Origin: Rhabditoides inermis
Taxonomy: Eukaryota; Nematoda; Chromadorea; Rhabditida; Rhabditidae
Length of the DNA stretch: 64,000 nucleotides
Reading direction: 5' to 3'
Assembly: GCA_963966185.1 (NCBI GenBank)
Contig: CAWZYM010000212.1
Coordinates: 324,501 to 388,500 of the forward strand
The notes under the pieces were generated by a model. The model had not been told where the DNA came from, made no database searches, and saw nothing but the letters and a program-made list of their open reading frames with translations. A program made the position numbers and the translations under genes. This document shows, piece by piece, positions 57,501 through 64,000 of this stretch (position 1 is its first letter; every line of letters starts with the position of its first letter).

Positions 57501-60500
57501 CTAGTTGGTCGACTCGGCGCCCGCCATCGCAGCCACAGACGCCATCGACGTGGCGATGACGGCGTCGAGCGCGCGCTGCTGCTGCTCCAGACGCCTCTGC
57601 TGAAACACAACCAGTCACTCCCCTCTTCTCTCTTACCTCACTCACCTGCTCGAGCATCTGTTCCTCGGTCATGCCGTCTGCGTGTGTGTGGGAGGGCACC
57701 CCCTGGGCGACGAGGGCCGCGAGTTGCTCGGAGAGTGCCTGTGCGGCGAGAGCCTCGTGGGGCGCCATGTGGCCGTGGCTCGTCTCGGGCGGCGCGCTGC
57801 CTCCCTCCACGTCCACCACCCCGCTCTCCTCCTCCCCCGCCGCCCCGCCCCCTCGCTCGTCCGACCCGACCGCCTGCTGCTGCTGAGTACCCAGGTCCAT
57901 CTCCTGCTTCACAAACAGCGAGGAGGGGATAACACCGCCGGTAACGGAAGACTCGTTCTCTGAAACTAGCCATGTCAGTATACAATTTGATCAAACCAAA
58001 GATAAACATGGAAATGGGATAGAGTGGTAAGAATAGTGAGGGAGATATGGAGATATATCTCACCTGCAGCAGCGGCGGCAGCGGAGAGGAGCGAGAGCGG
58101 GTTGCCGGCTGCGGCCTCGGCCCCGGCAGCTGCGGCCTGCCCGTTGAGGAAGGACAGAACTCCTTGGAGGCCCTCAAGAGCAGCGCCTTCCGGAACCAGA
58201 GACGCACCATCTCCACTGTGATTCAAGTCGAGAAGACGAGCGGCCAACACCTGAACCAATGTATTAGTACCGTCCAGAACAGGAAGACTGATCGATAATG
58301 AACGAGACAACTCACTTGAGATAGATCCAACTGTCCCTGATCCTCCAGTAGTCGCTGGTGGATCTGGAGCTGAAACACTTGGCGGTCAATGAGAATAGAG
58401 TGGACATGCTCCTCCTTTTATACTACTCCATCCCGACTCTCTGGACCACGTCAACAGAACAGCGAACAAAGTACAGCTGACACACCCACACTACGCGTAC
58501 TCTAACACTGCCAAATGAGAGAGGTGAGACGAGGAGAGGGCAGAGAGACGCGGCGTGAGTTGAGAGACACAGGGAAGACCCCCCTCATCATCAAAGATCC
58601 CCCACTCTGTCACACAGTCATGTGCCGCTCGCCAGTGTCCAGCCCCCCATACAACACGCCAATTGTCCACTATCAGGTAATCAACATAATCACTACGTGA
58701 TGAGGAGAAGACACGGGGAACAAAAAGAAAGAGACATTCAAAAAAACGCACGCTCGGTGAGCAGACTATACTACAGAGGCAGTGAAAAGACCAGCGCTAT
58801 TATACCATGATAGCAACATCTCGAACATTCCACGCCGAAATCAAAAGAAAAGGCAGTGTGCGGCCTACCGCCGACACGCACTGCCGCGGTTTGTTCTCGA
58901 AACTTCCCACCACCCAACCAGTTCGCCCGCGGCTTATTGCCCTTATCGAGCATCACGTGGAACACGTGTGGTGATAACTTATCAGAACGCGAACACACTT
59001 CCACCAACCACTAAAACTAGTACACAGACGGCGCCGGTCAAGCAACGTGATAGTGCAAATAGGGATTGAAAAAAAACGTGTACTTTGTTCATGGGTGCGA
59101 GCTGACCTGTTCAGGCATGGGAGTGTTGGGTTGGCTCCTCGATCCGGCGGCGCCAGTACCCCCTCCGGCGGCACGCTGCGGTCGACGGCGGTAGAACTCA
59201 CTGTCGTCAACCGTCCACACAGCACCCTTCAATTGCTACACGTGATACATCAGAAGACACTACAACAGCTTGACGGCATACAATACGCTTCCTTCACCTG
59301 TACGAATAGAAAAAAATGTGCTGGCTCACCTTCACATTCTGCTCGACGCGAGCAAAACACTTGTGCAACGAGAGATTGTGTCGCACCGCGTTCTAAAAAG
59401 AAAAGTTTGTGTGAACTTGTTCCAATTCATTTCTTTGTGGCTGCATCTGCGAGTTTTTCCCTGGTCCGGTAGCGCTCTTCCGCCACACTGCGCGCCGCTG
59501 CATGCAGATGCGAGTGGGGTAAACAAGTAAACAAGACGCGCGTGGTGGCTGGCGGGGCTATGTTTGTTTGTGCTAGGCCCGGTTTGTTGACAAACAACGC
59601 GGCCCGAGCGGCCCGACGCTTGTTTATCGACTTGTTTGTTGTTTACGCACTTGTTTACTTTCTATGCATCTCGCCACCTCTCCCCATTCTCGTTTCTCGC
59701 TCTATGTGCATTAAGTGTTCATAATCGACGACGACGAGAACTTTTGTTTTCTCGCCTCCGCGGATCGAATTGTTGACAGTTGACAGTGTTTCAGAGACTC
59801 TCTCAGCTCTCTCCCTTTCAGATGAAGCGGTAAGCAACTCGGAGACTTGTTTACTGTTTCGCCAGCCATAAACATCTCGGAGAAAAGGCCTCTCTCTCAC
59901 TCTCTCGATTCTCCCAACACACACACTCTCTCACTTCGTTCCTCATCACTTTCATTCGTCGCCAATCGCAATCAATCGAACTCTCAACACCCAATCCCGT
60001 CTCACCTCAAAACCAAAACAAAAACAGCCCCACACTCCTGACACACAACATCCCTGAGTGACGTCAAAAGTGTAGTGTTTCAGTGGGGAAGAGAGGGGAG
60101 TCTCTTCCCCGATTCATTGTCACGCGACATCTCGCTACACAAACAGTTGTACGCCATACTCACACACACACGTGCCCAATCATTCCCATCTCTAACTCTC
60201 TACTTCGTCGTTCATCTCTCCCCGTTCTCTTCACTCTCAGTCTCACCTCTCAACACCCGCTCTAACAATTCAAAACAACACACTATGTTGTTTATTTCCA
60301 GCACACCAACCATTCTCTGATTATCTTCCTTCATTCTTCGACGTTTCACGTTACCTGCCTACACTATCAACTCAAAACGATCACCACTTCACCAAATTCA
60401 AACCTGCGAGTTTTTCGTTCGTTCAAGCGATGACATTGCCAACACATTCGACGAGCAAAAACCGCAAAAAAAGTGCGATGGAAGAGAGTTAGCCAAAGAA

Positions 60501-63500
60501 GGAGAGACAGAGATGTGACAAAGAAACGCCCTAGCGTAGCAGCCGCATTCAACACTCCCCTCACCCTCACTCTCTCACAGACAACACTTTCCACTACATG
60601 CATGCATGTACTTGCATCCGCATCACAGGCAACCCGAGTGCCAATATAAGTGAAAGTGAGACATTCAATAATCACTGCGTGCCTATTGCCAATTGTCGCT
60701 AACGAGGAGGGAAAGAGAAGGTTGGCAACAGAAAATGTATGGTGACACGCAGCGCACCTATGTAGCAAGGCATTCATACACGAACACACCAGCCTAGAAG
60801 TGGGAAAATACAAGCGCCAGTCTGCTGCTTGCATGTTGCATGACTGCCATGTGTCGTCAGGGAAACACAAACGGCGGGTGCAATCGCATTTTTCTCTCGT
60901 CGAAAATAATGACTAACCCCCGCAAAAAACCACTACCTACGTGATTACATCACTACACGGATAATTATGGATAAAACATATTACAACGATTTATATAATT
61001 CCTAGCAACAAAGACTCACCTTCCAGGTAGCAGCGTTGCGACGGAAGTAGGCAAACGTCTCCGTGAACCACTGGTAGATCTCGTTCAACGTCAACTGGCA
61101 CTCCGGACTCTCCATGATAGCCTGAACAAAAATAAAATGCAAATGCAATACGTTTATTAATATATTTTTATCGATGTGCGCCTGTGAGCTATTGAAAATG
61201 ATTAAAATTATTATCGAACAATGAAGAAATCGCACCTGTCTGATGAGTGAAGCGTACGTGTACGGCGGTCGGACATCGTTGGTGCGGTAGAACTCACGGT
61301 TGCGGGCAATGTCTGCAATAGACTCAGTTCATATCGGTGCTCGTGTTCCTGCTCATTATTTCACTACCTCTTCCCCCTCAAAGCAAAACTCATCGAAAAT
61401 CGAATAACGCAACAACACACAAACATCCTCCTGCCTTCTACTCCTTCTCTCTCCTCCCCCCCCCCTCCCTTTCCTCACACACAAAACACTCACCCCCACA
61501 ACACCCACAGCGAGAAACCTCTTCCCCCCCCCTCCTCTATTCACACTCACACCAGTGTCAACAACAATTCTGAAACATCATCATTGCCAAACTCTCTTGT
61601 GTCTACCCTTCCCATCTTCCTCTTCCCCATCATCATCCCCCTATCTCTCTCTCTCTCCCTCCCTTCCCTTCATCACATGTTCATCAACTCATGCAACACA
61701 TTCACATTCACAACCAACAACAACAAACCCCCATCAGCCTCAGCGATGCGCTCTGTCAACATTTTCTAAATTCTCCTCTCACACGAGACCTATCTGCCTA
61801 TCTCGCGTATCGATCGATTGTTTACACAATCACACAACAACAACACCCATCCATCTCGCCCGCAGGTATCTCTCTCACCCCTCGCTCACTCTCGCAACGG
61901 CACGCTCTCTCGGCGGGGCAACGAGACCACTAGACACGGAATAAACAACCACGACGGGGTCAGCGACAGCGTTGCGCATACCTGCACACACCAAGCAGAC
62001 AAACAAACAATCGCCTTTGCCCTTTCGCCTCTCACCAACCCATCCCATCGCGCAGTGCACATTGCGCCACTAGCATTTAGCATTAGCACTCTCTCACCTC
62101 GTCAATACTAGGAGCAATTACTACGCGATTCACAATGGTCATCGATAGCCGCCGGTGTGTACCGGAAAGGCTCTCAGCGCGACCTAACCACACGCATCCA
62201 ATATCACATTCCATTCACCATCCCCCACAACAATGCCTTCTATGTTCTATGTACTCACCCGTGGAGATGGGAAGGATCGACTTGTCCGAGATGCGCTCCC
62301 GCCTCCTGGGAGTGAACGGCTTCTCCGGCTTCACGTCCACCATATCCGTCGACACTGCGGGCAGCGGAAGCGTCGGTATCAGGGACGACGTCGACACAGA
62401 TGGCTGAAACACATTCATTCATAAACAAACAATCCGCAATGCTTGTCTCGGCCCTCGTTCGTCTTTTCATAAACATTGCCCCTCCATATAACCACCAACA
62501 TCTTAGCGTCGGTCCCTCGCACGCACGCAAACGCAAAACAAACATTCTCGCGGCGCAAATATGTTTCACCACAGCCGCGTCGCGAGTTTTTCTGTTCCCT
62601 GCCCATTCGCTATGGCCGGGGCGGCGGCCACACACAAACACAACATTGCGTGGTAGTGGCCTCGAAGACGTTTGTGCGAGTCTGCGTAGGGCGTATGTGT
62701 GTGTGATTGTTTGTTTTCGTTTCGTCGGCGGCGAGCGTCTTCTCTCGCAGGTTGGCGAGCAGACGCGGTCATCTCTCCACTTCCATCCACGCCCATCCCA
62801 ACCCTCCATGTCCAAGCGAGCGAGACAACAAGACAAGATATGAGAGGAGCGAGAGGCGGGCTAGGCGAGAGACTCGACGCGAAACACGAGCGGCAAGAAA
62901 CAGAGAGGGTCCGCTGGCAGTCAGCCTTGTTTTCGACCCCACTCGGGCGAGAGAGCACGGCCGGCTGGGAGAGCGCGCCGGCACAACTGCAGTTGAACTG
63001 TTGTTATTGTGAGTGTTGCGAGTATTTGCGCCGACGAGAGAGGGCAAAACACTGTTCATTCTACACGAGAACCAGAGAATGAGAGCACAACTCACCCTCG
63101 CCACACAACCACACACTCACGCACAAATCGTTTACATCTCGAAACATGTGCCTCGCCGGAACACCAACGAGTAAACAACCCTCTCATTTTGCATTCTCTA
63201 GTGCGTTTCCGATTTTTCTCGCACTGCATCTACGTTTACCATCGATCAATGCGTAGCATAGCGAGAGGGGCTTCTCCAATTGTTTGTGTTTGTTTTGTTG
63301 TGTCTATGGATCGATGCCGGTGCCGGCTCCCCGCTCGCTGCCGCCGCTGCCAAAGTGCAAACCAGTCGACAACCAAACACACGCGCCCGCCGAGCATGCA
63401 TCTACTCACAACACAGACAGATCGCCCCAACCAACACCGAGACTATCGATCGAATCGCCGCGAGTGAGAAAGGCTCACAGTGAGCATTGCAATCGGCAGA

Positions 63501-64000
63501 CGCAGAGACAGAGACACACGGGGTGCAGACAGACCAAGTAGGAGATAGCGCGTGCTAGCATCTCTCCCCGCGCCCGGTACCCGCTTGGAACCGCGCCAAT
63601 TCAGTGCGTGGTGCGATTCGATCACATGCTCCCAAAATCAACAACCGAGAGAGTGAGCAGTGAGAGATAGCTGCTAGGCTCATTTGAAACACTACTCGTC
63701 GCGTGTTTGCAATTCAGTTACAAACCTCAATAACATCGCAGCACAAAAACACAAAAGCCGATTACGGGCCGGATAAACAACATGCACATAACGCAGTGAC
63801 ATACACCCGCTGTCAACAACAAAACAACCGCGACTATCGGCCGACGGCACGATTAGAGAGCGAAGAAACTTATTGCGTGTTTCAGAGTGGACAGATGCAC
63901 GCGACCGAATAAAAAAGAGCGGCAAAACGATGAGGCAAGAAACTGCAAGAATACCACAAATGTCAAGGACTTACCTGTGCGAAGTCAGTTGTTCCAGGAA
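57501..64000 (-). CDS. foxP: FoxP forkhead transcription factor, 3' part (10 exons seen; 5' end beyond window)
   Basis: Exons, 5' to 3': 63975-64000 (partial), 62259-62403, 61236-61312, 61020-61121, 59330-59392, 59107-59226, 58316-58369, 58064-58250, 57646-57959, 57501-57599 with stop TAG, giving about 394 residues. The forkhead domain spans about 71-152: [37 protein letters not shown], the recognition helix [13 protein letters not shown] and GAVWTVDD. The alanine in RRNAATWK and the upstream RRRERISDK...DVRPP segment mark the FoxP subfamily, whose members bind DNA as dimers and often repress. The zinc finger and leucine zipper must lie further 5'. The tail is long, with Ala-rich, Gly/Glu-rich and Gln-rich parts and a sumoylation-type VKQE. 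Introns range from 46 to 1,627 bp. The short first exon piece is the least certain. Confidence 0.9.
59519..59854. promoter_or_regulatory. Cluster of forkhead consensus octamers in a FoxP intron
   Basis: Five exact GTAAACAA/TTGTTTAC octamers: 59519-59526 and 59527-59534 in tandem, 59639-59646, 59651-59658 and 59847-59854. The octamer is the core site of FoxO/FoxA/FoxP-type factors. They lie in the 1,627-bp intron (59393-61019) that splits the forkhead domain of a FoxP gene. The tandem 16-mer equals one found repeatedly in the Helitron-like elements at 42-45 kb. Confidence 0.45.
59855..61019 (-). other. Remainder of FoxP large intron
   Basis: No further exon is needed here because the forkhead reads straight from AATWK (61020) into NAVRHN (59392). 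The stretch is CT-rich in places and has no recognisable gene on either strand. Confidence 0.5.
61313..62258 (-). other. FoxP intron (946 bp)
   Basis: It separates the RRRERISDK exon from the DVRPPYTY exon (phase 1). It is pyrimidine-rich on the plus strand with C runs near 61458 and 61524. No exon or RNA gene is recognisable. Confidence 0.5.
62404..63974 (-). other. FoxP intron (1,571 bp)
   Basis: GC-rich in the middle, with one GTAAACAA at 63171-63178. No zinc-finger or leucine-zipper exon of FoxP was found in it on the minus strand. An internal promoter or alternative first exon cannot be excluded. Confidence 0.45.

Noticed and set aside
56732..57501. FoxP and RAB28 as an operon
   Set aside because: They share strand and order, but the 768-bp gap and the X-box-like site just before RAB28 favour an independent promoter. 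No trans-splice evidence is visible.
57638..58310. Overlapping ORFs on both strands within the FoxP tail
   Set aside because: They are GC-rich shadows; splice sites and phase support one minus-strand frame running into the forkhead exons.
62404..63974. Possible FoxP zinc-finger or zipper exons in the large intron
   Set aside because: No C2H2 pattern or leucine heptad with splice sites was found on the minus strand, so those exons should lie beyond 64000.

Overview
The window looks like the nuclear genome of an invertebrate metazoan, most likely a nematode. This rests on spliced genes with very short introns (46 to 120 bp is common), TTTCAG/TTGCAG-type acceptors, metazoan-specific genes (a FoxP forkhead factor and a RAB28 GTPase) and abundant LINE and Helitron-like elements. 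The species cannot be fixed from the sequence.

Layout. (1) 1-1710: 5' half of a non-LTR retrotransposon on the minus strand, with ORF1 and the endonuclease part of ORF2; it runs off the left edge. (2) 1711-42083: about 37.5 kb of a 9-bp satellite (GTGTAGAAT/ATTCTACAC) in two arrays. Each array is followed by a copy of the same 1.42-kb non-satellite block (21364-22780 and 40667-42083, exactly 19,303 bp apart). Variant monomers form higher-order patterns showing that large parts of the second array copy the first. All long ORFs here are artefacts of a stop-free 9-mer. (3) 42084-52177: a head-to-tail chain of Helitron-like non-autonomous elements that start with TC, end in GC-rich palindromes plus CTAG, and carry nested tandem repeats full of the forkhead octamer GTAAACAA. 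One carries a tRNA-like sequence and a diverged copy of part of the 1.42-kb block. (4) 52178-64000: the gene-bearing part. It holds a small secreted protein gene (+), a complete nine-exon RAB28 gene (-) with all G motifs and a CNVQ prenylation box, and the 3' part of a FoxP gene (-) with an intact forkhead domain; its 5' exons lie beyond the right edge.

Functional links. An X-box-like RFX site lies just upstream of the RAB28 start, which fits the ciliary role of this GTPase. A cluster of GTAAACAA octamers lies in a FoxP intron, including the same tandem 16-mer found in the Helitron-like elements 14-17 kb away. This suggests forkhead autoregulation, element-derived sites, or both. Exon joins were made by eye from splice consensus, reading frame and family conservation; no search was run.
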